From Rhodoblastus acidophilus (GTDB lineage Bacteria; Pseudomonadota; Alphaproteobacteria; Rhizobiales; Beijerinckiaceae): 64,000 nucleotides of DNA. Below, one piece after another: positions 1 through 8,871 of the stretch (position 1 is its first letter; every line of letters begins with the position of its first letter). The notes beneath the pieces were generated by a model that saw nothing but the letters and a program-made list of their open reading frames with translations, searched no databases and was not told the origin of the DNA. Both the position numbers and the translations under genes were made by a program. Location: NCBI RefSeq assembly GCF_025961575.1, contig NZ_JAOQNX010000010.1, positions 1 to 64,000 of the forward strand, given 5' to 3'.

Positions 1-276
1 CGGCGACATCGTCATCATGGACAATCTCGGCAGCCACAAGCGACCGGGCGTCCGCGCCGCCATCGAAGCGGCGGGCGCACATCTGCTCTATCTCCGCCCT
101 ACAGTCCCGACTTCAACCCGATCGAGAACGCATTCTCAAAGCTCAAGGCGCTCCTGCGAAAAGCGGCGGAGAGAACGATCGAAGGACTTTGGGACGCGAT
201 AGGCGCCCTCCTGTCAGCGTTCACTCCGCAAGAGTGCGCCAACTTCTTCGCCGCCGCAGGATATGACCCGGATTAA
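1..276 (+). pseudogene. IS630-family transposase, 3' fragment with frameshift
   Basis: The translation shows the second half of an IS630-type DDE transposase: a MDNLGSH block holding the second catalytic Asp, then PDFNPIENAFSKLKALLRK with the catalytic Glu and a C-terminal tail typical of the family. The two halves lie in different frames. Restoring one C near position 94 (CTCC to CTCCC) joins them into LPPYSPDFNPIE. The 5' part lies outside the window. The single-base deletion makes it inactive unless it is a sequencing error. It marks the left part of the window as a mobile-element landing zone. Confidence 0.8.
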
Positions 277-477
277 GCCGAATCCGCTCTAGACAGCGTC
301 GCTCGCTGGATTGATCGGCGCTTTATCCCTGCGCAAGCCGCCTGAATGACCGCGCCGCGCCGCGCCAGCCTTGCTAATGGCGCGAGTCATCCCCATTTCT
401 GGACCCAGCGGAGGCACTGAGCCGATGCTGACAAAAAATGCCCGCCACGGATGCGCTGGCGGGCGTTTGATTTAGCA

Positions 478-1299
478 TCAGTCTGCTTTTTGGCTGGCCT
501 CGCCAGTTTGATCTGGTGATATGACGTTGGCGTTCAACCGAGTGATGATCATAGTTTGAAGCGGCGTTAAGCGCGCTCTGCTACTGTCGGTGAATGAACG
601 AACGAGCTCATAGTGACGTTTTATGGGCTCCGCACCGACCTCCCGCTTATCTTCCATCTCAACATAAACCATTATTTCATTGATTTCCGCTGTCAATTCA
701 TCGACTGCATCGCGTATTTCTTTTTGCCAGAATATTCCATTCTTCGCATTGTACCTCCGTAATTTCCAAACCGCTGCATTTGCCGAATTATTTCGCCGGA
801 ATCGGCTAATTTGACTTATGGCCTTTATCTTGTCTTGCGCATCAATCAAGAACTCAGTTTCAGCTTCGCTGTAGTTGCATCTTTCTGCATATTTTTTGAG
901 CTTAGCTTCATCATTGTCTAGAATTGGAATTTTCTCAAAACTGACAATGGCATGAGCAGTCTTGATGAACGCTTTATCAATCAGTTGCCACAGGCGTGGC
1001 AGCGTTTCAAATTCGTATTGGTGTAAACGAAGCCGTCGATCAGCTTGCGCGTTTATGCGTCCTTTTAGGTGCTCAACCTCTTGGTTGATCTGCCCTTTCA
1101 GTCGTTCTGTTTCTTTTGATTGCTCGAATTGGAGGCTTTGCAACCGTTCCTTGAACTTGGTCGAGAGCCAGTTCTCGACGAATTGTTTTCCCACCCACAC
1201 AAGGAAACCGGCAACAGTCGTTCCTACCAGGGCGTACCGGATTACGAGCAAAATGGGATCGGTCCAGGGGCCGAGCCAATTGAAAACAGCATCAATCAT
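478..1299 (-). CDS. Membrane-anchored coiled-coil protein of unknown function
   Basis: This is a 273-residue protein with one clear N-terminal hydrophobic segment (about residues 15-37, IRYALVGTTVAGFLVWVG). A long charged helical stretch rich in Glu, Lys and Gln follows (about 45-85), which looks like a coiled coil, and then a mixed helical domain. I do not recognise the family. Base composition is more AT-rich than most neighbours, in keeping with an acquired region. The gene is isolated, and no partner suggests a function. The coding call rests on length, composition and the absence of a better competing frame. Confidence 0.6.
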   Translation of the reverse strand: MIDAVFNWLGPWTDPILLVIRYALVGTTVAGFLVWVGKQFVENWLSTKFKERLQSLQFEQSKETERLKGQINQEVEHLKGRINAQADRRLRLHQYEFETLPRLWQLIDKAFIKTAHAIVSFEKIPILDNDEAKLKKYAERCNYSEAETEFLIDAQDKIKAISQISRFRRNNSANAAVWKLRRYNAKNGIFWQKEIRDAVDELTAEINEIMVYVEMEDKREVGAEPIKRHYELVRSFTDSSRARLTPLQTMIITRLNANVISPDQTGEASQKAD

Positions 1300-1406
1300 T
1301 TGTCCGTTTCTTCCGTTGGCGCACCAGTTGACACCTTCATAGCAGTTGTCGTGCGGTCGGCGCTGCCGTGCGGCCCGAAAATCAAAAGCTTATTTCAAGC
1401 AAATAA

Positions 1407-1694
1407 TCAGCCCGCGCGGGCAAGCTCAAGCTTGGGGACCTTCTTCGCCCCCTCCTCAAGATAGGCGTTCCAGCGTCGTGCGCGTTCGGCTGATGGAGCA
1501 TTTGGACGCGCCGCCGCCCACTCAATCGCCCGCCGGCGTCGCGTCGCCTCACTCTCGTAGGCCAACGCGCAGTGGCAGAGGCAATAGGGCTTCGTCCGAA
1601 AGGTTGGCTCGCCGCAGAACAGGAAGACGCGCGGCTCCGCTTCGTCGAGCGGCCATTTGCAGCGGCGATATTCCAGTTCTTCGATGGTCAGCAT
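1407..1694 (-). CDS. Small protein with GcrA-type C-terminal zinc-finger-like domain
   Basis: The 95-residue protein contains CKWPLDEAEPRVFLFCGEP, then PYCLCHCALAY. This matches the cysteine-rich C-terminal block of the alphaproteobacterial cell-cycle regulator GcrA (C-x-WP, FCG, PYC-x3-C/H). The N-terminal HTH domain of true GcrA is absent, so this is a GcrA-C-only protein, a form I associate with islands and phages. It begins just downstream of a perfect dyad at 1713-1740 that overlaps its probable promoter, so it may be autoregulated or repressed by a neighbour. DNA or sigma-70 contact is an inference from the family. Confidence 0.65.
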   Translation of the reverse strand: MLTIEELEYRRCKWPLDEAEPRVFLFCGEPTFRTKPYCLCHCALAYESEATRRRRAIEWAAARPNAPSAERARRWNAYLEEGAKKVPKLELARAG

Positions 1695-1712
1695 GGCGCG
1701 GGCTCCAAATCA

Positions 1713-1740
1713 CCTATGCGGTATCATAATACCGCATAGG
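1713..1740. promoter_or_regulatory. Perfect 12-bp inverted repeat, candidate operator
   Basis: The sequence CCTATGCGGTAT is followed by a 4-base spacer (CATA) and then its exact reverse complement. It lies 19 bases upstream of the start of the minus-strand GcrA-C-like gene, and the centre reads TATGAT on that strand, so it could contain the -10 element. A dyad of this size at a start site is typical of a repressor operator, as found for many antitoxins. Which protein binds is unknown. Confidence 0.55.
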
Positions 1741-1826
1741 GAGTGGAAAGCCACGGCAACCGCAGGCTCGCCGCGCATCTTCGGATACGCCTCTCAGGCT
1801 GCGCACGGCTCGCGCTATGCGAGCGA

Positions 1827-2183
1827 TCAACTGCGATTTGGACCCGAACTCTTAGGATTGTTCTCAGCTAGCATCGTTTTGAACCACGGGTAGATCAACA
1901 TCGCCAAGCCCATCGAGATTCCTGGAAGCGCCCAGAACGCCACAACTCCGGCTATGAAGGATGGGATAAAGCTAAACGAGGTTCCAAACCAAGCAACATA
2001 TATTATCGTCACGCCACCATACCGCAAAACCCACTCAGATGTAATATATAGCCATCGATTGAATGATCTATTGAAAACTCGTGGCCTATTATCGAAATCT
2101 AAACACGCACTGTATTCTGCTGGGTAGAAGAAAGCGTGGAGAAATATATCTAACACTATGAATGAAAGTCCTAACAAGACCAT
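1827..2183 (-). CDS. Small multi-pass membrane protein, unknown
   Basis: The 118-residue product has an N-terminal hydrophobic helix (about 1-20), a second around 50-75 (WVLRYGGVTIIYVAWFG) and a third around 78-105. A polar C-terminal tail follows. The gene is AT-rich compared with the rest of the window, which fits recent acquisition. The family is not recognised. It sits alone between the GcrA-C-like gene and the CoiA-like operon with no obvious co-transcription. Confidence 0.5.
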   Translation of the reverse strand: MVLLGLSFIVLDIFLHAFFYPAEYSACLDFDNRPRVFNRSFNRWLYITSEWVLRYGGVTIIYVAWFGTSFSFIPSFIAGVVAFWALPGISMGLAMLIYPWFKTMLAENNPKSSGPNRS

Positions 2184-2298
2184 GACAAATCTCCTATTAT
2201 TGATACGAATTCTTTAGCTAAAAGTCTCCTCCGTGTAGCTGCGCCGAGGCTGACAACCAGAAAGGCAGGAGACGTTTGCTGTTTAACTGGATTTCGCC

Positions 2299-2523
2299 TC
2301 ATCGCTCAGGCGGCAGGAGAATCAGATCGGGCAGAACCATTTCTTCCGCCTCGTGCTTTTGAAAGCCCCTCGCCATCAGGTCCGCGACCTGTTCCGCCGC
2401 TCCCCGGCTCGCCTTCTGCGCCCTCTCGTTCAGCGTCCCGGCTTCCCTCAGTTCCTTGGTCATCTTGGGAAGCCACTTCTTCCAGTGGGCAAGCGCCGTC
2501 GCGACATATTGATGACCGATCAT
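2299..2523 (-). CDS. Small conserved-looking protein downstream of CoiA-like gene
   Basis: The chosen ATG at 2523 overlaps the TGA of the upstream CoiA-like gene as ATGA, so the two are probably translationally coupled. A longer reading from 2568 is possible but loses this arrangement. The 74-residue product is charged and helical (for example ALAHWKKWLPKMTKELREAG). I do not recognise a family. Its function may be tied to the CoiA-like nuclease. Confidence 0.55.
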   Translation of the reverse strand: MIGHQYVATALAHWKKWLPKMTKELREAGTLNERAQKASRGAAEQVADLMARGFQKHEAEEMVLPDLILLPPER

Positions 2524-4454
2524 CTTCTTGCCCTTGCCTTGAATCGCGACCGCAGCTTTTCGAGGCATTCAAAAAGGGTTGCGTCATCACGAACGTAATC
2601 AATTGGCCTCGCGTTGCCAGGAAGGCCCCAGCCGCCAGTCTTAAGCGCAAGGCTAGCCTGAAAGTCATCTGGAAACAAAATCTTCGACTCTGCATTCAGG
2701 CGGTCTATGCGTGCTTGCTGCGCCTGTGCCTCGCTAATTTTCTCTCCTGCCAGTGCCTCGGCACGACGCAGGTGCTCGGGCGCTCTCTCTGCGGCCTGAA
2801 GAGGTGAAAGCCCGTCGAGCGCAACGTTGGGTTCTTCTGTCCAGGCAGAAAAATCATTCAAATAAAGACCCAGGAAGCGTCGCAGTTCGGCGACGCGCAG
2901 TTCCGCGGCGATCCGCTCAGCCTCTTCTCTGGCTTGTCGCTGCTCATCAAGCTTGGCGACGTGTGCCTGATGGATCGCGGCAAGTTGCTCCTCGACCGGA
3001 AGGCCAAGGCAATCGCACGGCGGATCGCGCCTGCCTTCCAAGACGGCCAGCGTCTTTTTCAGTTCGGCCCGAAGAACGTCCCAATCCATGCCGCCAGCGT
3101 CTGCCAATGTGGCTGGCGCGCCCAAGTTCGCGACGGACGTGTCGCGCCAGGATGCGTGGCTGAAGGCAATGCGATCTGACGCGGACGCGGACCGCAAAAT
3201 CGCCTGAACCAGATCGGCCAGTTCGGTGTGGCGCTGCTGACAGGCCTCCTGCTCCTGCTTGGCTCTTTCGCGCTCCAGCTTACGTTCTCGGATGATGATG
3301 ATCTGCTTTTCCGTGAACCGCCATTGGCCGTCGCGATCTTCCGCAATATTCAGGGCGGCCAAGTGTCGAAGAAAATCGGTGATTGCGGCTGCGGCTCCAG
3401 ATTTGGGCAATCCTGCCTCTGCGAGCAAGGCACCACCATCGGTCCTCGCGGGCGTGAAGGCTACGTTGATCCATCGCCGATTGTGAAAATCCGCTGTCAC
3501 GCCGGCCACGGTTGTTCCATTTCGGAGTAGCAAGACAACCTGGGTCTTCCAGACTTGGGGATGCACGGCGAAGAAACCCTCGCCGCCTGTCGATTGGTCA
3601 ATGACCGGGTCCGGCTGCGAAAGCTCGCCTTTGTTGTCGGCTCCTGCCGTCTTGGCTCCAACCGCGCGTATCGCCGCTCGCTCATATTCCCGTCGCAGCT
3701 CGTCGGCGGCTTGCTGGCGGCGTTCCAGTGCGGCCTTTGCTTCTGCTTCGATTTCGGCCTGAAGCTCGTCGAGCGCATCCCGCTCATGCCGATTGTGCAG
3801 CCATTCACGCGGCTCTTCGCGCAAGATCGCATTGCTCAAGGCCTCCACGTCGAGCGCGCGCGAGTCTTGCCGTTGCCGCAGACCAGATAGATTGATCTCG
3901 ATGGCGGAAATGTTTATCTTCTTGAGCTTTGCAATTTTCACATCATCGCACTTGTGGGTGACTAATATTTCTACGTGAAGGCGTTGATCGCCGCTGTAAA
4001 GAATCACGTCAGGTATCGTTTCGCCGTCCATTTTTTCGAGAACGGCCCGGTCAAATACGTAGTCGATTTTGGGAGTGCGTTGCTTTTCTCTGTCGCCGAT
4101 CCGAACGCCGAAGGGCGGAATGACCAAACGCTTTTCGCGGTCGAGAAGCTCCTGCGCGAAAATATGGAGGCCCGTCTTCCCGCCATTCGTGCAGACGGGG
4201 ATCACGCCACGCCGTTTTTCGTCAGCAGACAAAGGCGCGTGCGCGAAATGATGGATAAGTTCGTCGCCCTTCTTCGCCCACAGTGGACGCGCGCACGCCG
4301 GGTCAGGGCAGTAGCAACCGCATGTTGCTCCGGATTCGACCTCGGCAATTGATACGAGATGGCCATCCCATCGTTTGCCGAACGCGAGTTTCGCACCGTC
4401 GCCAGCAAAAAGCGGGTGTTGGTCGGCAATGCGCTTTGATCGAAACTTCGTCAT
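2520..4454 (-). CDS. Competence protein CoiA-like nuclease-domain protein
   Basis: The 644-residue protein has an N-terminal CoiA-like module. A zinc-binding-like CYCPDPAC is followed by HHFAHAP near residues 68-74. Then comes a segment with PDVILYSGD and LHVEILVTHKCDDVK, the Asp...Glu-x-hydrophobic-x-x-x-Lys pattern of PD-(D/E)xK nucleases in this family. The C-terminal two thirds are long charged helices with probable coiled coil (about 215-260 and 370-410) and several Glu/Arg-rich stretches. CoiA proteins act in DNA processing during uptake, but CoiA-like genes in islands often have unknown roles. It overlaps the next gene by ATGA. The gene is full length with no visible lesion. Confidence 0.7.
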   Translation of the reverse strand: MTKFRSKRIADQHPLFAGDGAKLAFGKRWDGHLVSIAEVESGATCGCYCPDPACARPLWAKKGDELIHHFAHAPLSADEKRRGVIPVCTNGGKTGLHIFAQELLDREKRLVIPPFGVRIGDREKQRTPKIDYVFDRAVLEKMDGETIPDVILYSGDQRLHVEILVTHKCDDVKIAKLKKINISAIEINLSGLRQRQDSRALDVEALSNAILREEPREWLHNRHERDALDELQAEIEAEAKAALERRQQAADELRREYERAAIRAVGAKTAGADNKGELSQPDPVIDQSTGGEGFFAVHPQVWKTQVVLLLRNGTTVAGVTADFHNRRWINVAFTPARTDGGALLAEAGLPKSGAAAAITDFLRHLAALNIAEDRDGQWRFTEKQIIIIRERKLERERAKQEQEACQQRHTELADLVQAILRSASASDRIAFSHASWRDTSVANLGAPATLADAGGMDWDVLRAELKKTLAVLEGRRDPPCDCLGLPVEEQLAAIHQAHVAKLDEQRQAREEAERIAAELRVAELRRFLGLYLNDFSAWTEEPNVALDGLSPLQAAERAPEHLRRAEALAGEKISEAQAQQARIDRLNAESKILFPDDFQASLALKTGGWGLPGNARPIDYVRDDATLFECLEKLRSRFKARARR

Positions 4455-4537
4455 GAAAATGGCCTGCGCTGGTGGCGAGCCGCCGATTCAGCGCCGCAGT
4501 ATGGCGATAATTCCGCGCCTGATCCATCCGCTTCAGC

Positions 4538-4864
4538 TTAATAGTGCTCATCAGGGAAGGGGCGAAGCACGCCGTCTATTACTCGGCGTCCGTTCGCGAC
4601 GTCGCTCCCCATCTCGGTCAGCGTGGCGAGCAGAAGTCCTTCGACTTTTTCAAGGCGTATGACTCCGAATCGCGCCAGATCGTCCAACTGTTGGCGGATT
4701 TCATCCGCGAGGCCACCCAGCGCTAAATGTTCGAGCCACGCTCCAATGATTCGTTCGTTTGACCGATAGGAGGGCTCCCTATTAAGCATCCGCAGGATCG
4801 CAAGGGCACGATGTTCCGCTTTGAGGCTTTGCAAGAAGGGCGTCGTGTTAGCGGAATGATCCAT
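4538..4864 (-). CDS. Mu-like phage protein, VpaChn25_0724-type small winged-helix protein
   Basis: The 108-residue protein resembles short phage proteins of the Mu-like group annotated as VpaChn25_0724 family. It has an N-terminal helical segment (RALAILRMLNREPSYRSNE), a central winged-helix-like part (LADEIRQQLDDLARFGVIRLE) and the typical ending LLATLTEMGSDVANGR. Its neighbours in a real Mu-like prophage (gp27-gp29 type genes) are missing, so it appears to be a relic. The role is not known, and DNA binding is an inference from the fold. Confidence 0.6.
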   Translation of the reverse strand: MDHSANTTPFLQSLKAEHRALAILRMLNREPSYRSNERIIGAWLEHLALGGLADEIRQQLDDLARFGVIRLEKVEGLLLATLTEMGSDVANGRRVIDGVLRPFPDEHY

Positions 4865-5137
4865 TCGGAATAGCTCGCATGGGGTCCTGGGCGATGCTAC
4901 CGCAGCGCGAGAATGTTCGCCAACATTCGCCGACGTGCAGCGCCAGCCGAAAAAATCGTTGGTAACTTTGTTGGCACAAAAATATTTTTTTTAGAAAAAA
5001 CACATATATTACATTAGCTTAATGCTAATTTGCGAGTCCCTCCTCCGCTACCACTTCCCTTCGGGGAGAGTTTTTCGTTTAGATCCAAAGACTTGCCTGT
5101 CCGCTGGTAGTCGTGCTGGCGTGGGACATCCGAGACG
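4865..5137. other. AT-rich intergenic gap
   Basis: This 273-base gap contains a strongly AT-rich stretch at about 4970-5020 (runs of T and A, including TTTTTTTTAGAAAAAA). No reading frame is convincing. It may hold divergent promoters for the phage-like gene and the integrase-like ORF. No attachment-site repeat was found by eye. Confidence 0.4.
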
Positions 5138-6001
5138 ATGTGCCACGTTCATGTGCGACGCCGAATGCGAGGCGAAAAGCTGTGGGCGCGGGCGAGCTAT
5201 TTGATGCGGCGGGATGGCCGCTGCTGGTTCCAAATCCGAATTGACCCTTTCAGGCACCCGACCGATCCTATTCGACATCTTCGATTCGCGCTGCGGACCG
5301 CCAACTACCAGGTGGCCGTCAGAAGGATGTTGAACGCTATGACGCTGGTTACCGAATTCAAGCTGATCCCGGAGCATCGCGCAGCTGTGGTCTCGCTTGG
5401 CGAGCGCGTGGTTCGCGCACTTTCAGTCACCGGTCCGTATACCGAGGATCAGCGCGTCGAGTGGGAAGCTCTGGAGCGTCTAGGCGATCGCATCATCACG
5501 GCGGCAAGATGTGACCGTCATCTGATCGCCGCACATGCCCCCGATTTCTGGCCTACCTGGAAGCGCTTCATCGACCGCAACATCGCCATGGACAAGGCGC
5601 GCGGACGCCGTGGCGCCCGCGATTTTATTCCTGCTGCGGCTGCGGCGCCGTCAACAAAGCAAACTGTGTTGCTGGATATGCCAGCAGACATTAGGGCGCA
5701 GCTTGGACTTTCTGACGTGCCGCTCGCGGCGCTTCCTTCCCTTACCGGACTTCGACGGCAGCCTTCGATCGATAACGGCAGCACCCTTCGCCTTGTCCGC
5801 ACCGAGTGGGGCGCCAAACGCGTCCATGTAGAATATGAAGACGACGATGAAACGCTTCCTTCTGCCGCGCCGCCCTCCAGCGTGCCCCCGCAAGCCGTGC
5901 CCTCGCAAGTCGCGCCTCAGGGTGCGATTGCCGGCGCGGGACTTCATCGAGGATGCCTGCGGACGCGTTCCAGAACCCCCGCGCCCGCTGAGCAAGGGTA
6001 G
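5138..6001 (+). CDS. Integrase N-terminal-like protein, probably truncated
   Basis: The N-terminal part (RASYLMRRDGRCWFQIRIDP, then a helical region with EDQRVEWEALERLGDRII) resembles the N-terminal DUF6538-type domain of site-specific integrases. No tyrosine-recombinase catalytic domain (R...H-x-x-R...Y) follows. After about residue 230 the product turns Pro/Ala-rich and overlaps the opposite-strand topB remnant, so the real gene probably ends or was broken near 5830-6000. It fits the mobile-element context. The family call is tentative. Confidence 0.4.
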   Translation: MCHVHVRRRMRGEKLWARASYLMRRDGRCWFQIRIDPFRHPTDPIRHLRFALRTANYQVAVRRMLNAMTLVTEFKLIPEHRAAVVSLGERVVRALSVTGPYTEDQRVEWEALERLGDRIITAARCDRHLIAAHAPDFWPTWKRFIDRNIAMDKARGRRGARDFIPAAAAAPSTKQTVLLDMPADIRAQLGLSDVPLAALPSLTGLRRQPSIDNGSTLRLVRTEWGAKRVHVEYEDDDETLPSAAPPSSVPPQAVPSQVAPQGAIAGAGLHRGCLRTRSRTPAPAEQG

Positions 6002-7400
6002 GCCGCCGCGGGGACTTTCCGTGAGCTTGCCGATGATCCGCTGGGCGACTTCGCACACGGCGTCGATCGCGCCGACCATCTCCTGCTTTCCGAGGACCAC
6101 GTCGTCGAGCAGGTATTCCATGCGCGCCGTCACGCCGGGATCGACGAGGTCCGGATCGGCCCGCCGCAGCACGTCGAACAAGGAAAGACCGGCTTCGGTG
6201 GGGACGATGTTCTTGCCCTGCGCAGTGAGAAAACCCTGGCGCTTGAGGCCGCCGATGATTTCCGCGCGGGTCGCCGGCGTGCCGATGCCCTTGGCCTCCT
6301 TCAGGCGCTCGCGCAATGCCTCGTCGTCGACGAAGCGCCACGCATTCTGCATCGCTTCAATGAGGCCACCTTCATTGTAGCGCGGCGGCGGGCGGGTCTC
6401 CTTGGCCTCGATCTTTGGCTCCGACAGCTTGGCGGACTCGCCGTCGCGCAGCGCCGGCAGCAGCTGCGCCTCGTCGCCCTTCTCCTCCGCCGGGGTCCAT
6501 TCCGGAAACGCCGCGCGCCAGCCCATATCGATCGGCTGGCACCCTGCGGCGCGGAAGGGAAAGCCGCGAACGTCGAGCGTCACGCTGGTCTGGCGATACC
6601 GGAAGTCGGGCATGAGCGAAGCGAGATAGGCCCGCGCGATCACGTCGAACAGCTTCTTTTCGTCCAGCGACAGCCGCGGCCAGACATCGCGCAGGGCGCC
6701 GATCGTGTTGACGTTCGGGATGACGGCGTGATGGCTCGCGCCCTCAAGCCCCTTGTCGTGAAAACTGCCCGCCGCACCGTTCCGGATGTGCAGCGGCTCG
6801 GGCATCGGGATCGCCCGGAAGGTTTGCCCCTCGCGCAGTCCGGCGACAATCTTCGGCGCGTCGTCGATCGCGTTCTCCGGCAGGTAGCGCACCTCCGCGC
6901 GGGGATAGGTGATGATCTTCTTGCCTTGGCCGTCGTAGAGTTCCTGCGCCAACTCAAGCGTCTTGGCCGCCGACCAGCCGAACCGCGATCCGCACAGTTT
7001 TTGCAGCGACGGCAGGTCGTGGAGCTTGGGCGGCTTCTGCCGTTTCTCCTCGACCCGCACCGCGAGCGGGCCCGCAAACCCGTCGGCGGAGTCGACGACC
7101 TCCTGCGCCTTCGCCCGCTGAAGGATTCGCTCCTGCGGCGCATGGCGCATCAGGAATTCACCGCTCGGGACCTTCGCCTTCGCCACGACCTCGAAATAGG
7201 CGACGGGGACGAAGTTTCGGATTTCCAGTTCGCGGCGGCACACGATCGCGAGGGTCGGCGTCTTCACCCGACCGATTCCGATCACCCCGGGAGCGCCCTT
7301 GCCCAGACTGACCGTCGCGGTGCGGGTCAGAGACAGATTGTAGATCTGATCCGCCTGCCGGCGCGCGACCGCCGCCGCGTAGATCCGGGAATATTCGGAA
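5990..7400 (-). pseudogene. topB: DNA topoisomerase III remnant (TopB-like, type IA), 5' end missing
   Basis: The minus-strand frame reads clear type IA topoisomerase sequence. It starts at EYSRIYAAAVARRQADQIYN, then IGIGRVKTPTLAIVCRRE around the active-site region, then GIGTPATRAEIIGGLKRQGF and the C-terminal domain. The N-terminal Toprim half is absent: upstream of about 7400 the sequence is cytochrome oxidase. After about 6000 the frame loses family resemblance, although an open frame continues to 5651. TopB-like enzymes of this kind are common cargo of integrative and conjugative elements. The gene is thus a fragment, non-functional without Toprim. Confidence 0.75.
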
Positions 7401-7865
7401 TTTATTGGGCGCGGCGCCGAGCAGCAGACTGGCGTAAATGAACAGGCCCGAGGCGAGATAAATCCAGTAGGACAGCGCGTTCATGCGCGGAAACGCCATG
7501 TCGCGCGCGCCGAGCGTCAGCGGGAACAGATAATTGGAAAAGCCCGAGAGCACCGGCGACGCGTAGAGCAGCATCATTGTCAGCTCGTGAAGCGAGAATA
7601 GCTGATTGTACTGTTCCGGCGTCAGCAGGCGCTGTCCCGGCGCGGCGAGTTGCACGCGCATAATGAGCGCCTCGATCCCGCCGACGGCCAGAAAGGCGAA
7701 GGCGGTCACGAGATAGCGCAGGCCGATTTCCTTGTGATCGACGCTCGACAGCCAGCCGATCAGTCCCTGAGGCCGCTCCCAGGTTTCGTGGAGCTTGTCG
7801 GCCAGTTCCGGGTCCTGCTGGATCGGCTCAAGACCCGGCGCGCGTTCATAGGGGGTGCTCGTCAT
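7401..7865 (-). pseudogene. ctaD: Cytochrome c oxidase subunit I, N-terminal fragment
   Basis: From the ATG at 7865 the frame encodes an aa3/caa3-type subunit I N-terminus. It includes WLSSVDHKEIGLRYLV, the first transmembrane helix, FSLHELTMMLLYASP (the conserved haem-ligand His region) and YWIYLASGLFIYASLLLGAAPN. The family then continues for about 400 more residues, but here the sequence switches at about 7400 to a topB fragment in another frame. Haem a3-CuB ligands are therefore missing and no functional oxidase can be made from this copy. It is the last gene of the PQQ dehydrogenase operon and starts 8 bases after ctaC. Confidence 0.85.
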
Positions 7866-7872
7866 GCGCGCC

Positions 7873-8871
7873 TCATTCGAGCGTGGTGAGATAGGAACGG
7901 ATTTCCGACAGTTCCTGCCCGGACAATCCAAGATCGGGCATGTAGGCGCCGGGCTTGAAATGCTGCGGGCTGGCGATCCAGGCGGAGAGATGTGCGGGAT
8001 CGTTGGGCAGCGTCGCGGCGGCGATGGTTTGGCGGGACGTCACATGGGTCAGGTCGGGTCCGAGGCGTCCCTGGGCGAGCCCGCCACGCACGCGGTGGCA
8101 AATCCCGCAACGCATGCCGAAGACCTGCGCGCCTTGAGCCGCTTCACCGGAGGTGGCGGGAGCCGGCCTCAACTGCCGTGCGCGCCACCGCTCGAACAAC
8201 TCCGGCGGATCGGCGACGATGGCGAAAGCCATATGGGCGTGCTGTTTCCCGCAGTATTCGGAACATTGCCCGCGATATGTTCCAGGACGCTCGGCCTGGA
8301 GCCAGGCGACATTGTTCTGGCCGGGAATGACGTCGGTCTTGCCGCTCAGGGTCGGAACCCAGCAGGAGTGGATCACGTCGTCGCTTTTCAGCAGGAAGCG
8401 CACGGGCCTTCCGACCGGCAGGTGCATCTCGTTGGCGGTGGTGAAGACTTTTTGCGGGTTGTCGTTCAGATAGGTGAATTCCCACCACCATTGATGGGCG
8501 CGCACCTCCACGGTGAAGGCGGAGGGCGTCGGGGGCGTCGCAATCCGCGCGGTGATCGCGGTGGACCAGCCCACGAGGCCGAACAGGACGACGGTCGAGA
8601 CGCCCACGCCGATGCCAATCCACCGCGAGGCGTGCGTTTCGATCAAGCCGGCGCCCGCGGCTTCGCCCCGGCGGCGCAGCGCGCCCACGAGCACCAGAGC
8701 GGAGATGAGGACGACGACCACAATCCCGACGCCGAGAAGTCCCCAAAGCAGCGGCCAGATCTCGCGCGCGATCAGCCCCCCGCCGGGCTTGAGATAGTCG
8801 AGCGGACGGTTTGCGGCCTGAGCCGAACCGCTGAGGGCGAGGAGAGCCGGAATGGCCGCTCTACTTCGCAT
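7873..8871 (-). CDS. ctaC: Cytochrome c oxidase subunit II with fused cytochrome c domain (caa3 type)
   Basis: The 332-residue precursor has a signal sequence and two transmembrane helices (about 38-66 and 84-106). The cupredoxin domain carries a full CuA site: His168, then C203-SEY-C207-GKQ-H211-AH-M214. A C-terminal cytochrome c domain has C255-GIC-H259 and a later Met-containing segment (GAYMPDLGL). This is the caa3 layout, in which the fused haem c passes electrons to CuA. The start at 8871 overlaps the end of the cytochrome c gene by 11 bases, so they form one operon. Its partner subunit I is truncated at about 7400, so this subunit is orphaned unless another ctaD exists. Confidence 0.9.
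   Translation of the reverse strand: MRSRAAIPALLALSGSAQAANRPLDYLKPGGGLIAREIWPLLWGLLGVGIVVVVLISALVLVGALRRRGEAAGAGLIETHASRWIGIGVGVSTVVLFGLVGWSTAITARIATPPTPSAFTVEVRAHQWWWEFTYLNDNPQKVFTTANEMHLPVGRPVRFLLKSDDVIHSCWVPTLSGKTDVIPGQNNVAWLQAERPGTYRGQCSEYCGKQHAHMAFAIVADPPELFERWRARQLRPAPATSGEAAQGAQVFGMRCGICHRVRGGLAQGRLGPDLTHVTSRQTIAAATLPNDPAHLSAWIASPQHFKPGAYMPDLGLSGQELSEIRSYLTTLE

Noticed and set aside
4303-4551. Short minus-strand frame starting MSTIKLKRMDQARNYRHTAA between the phage-like and CoiA-like genes
   Set aside because: It starts over the upstream stop as a coupled gene might, but most of it overlaps the CoiA-like gene out of frame. It may be a truncated phage gene, and the evidence is too thin to annotate.
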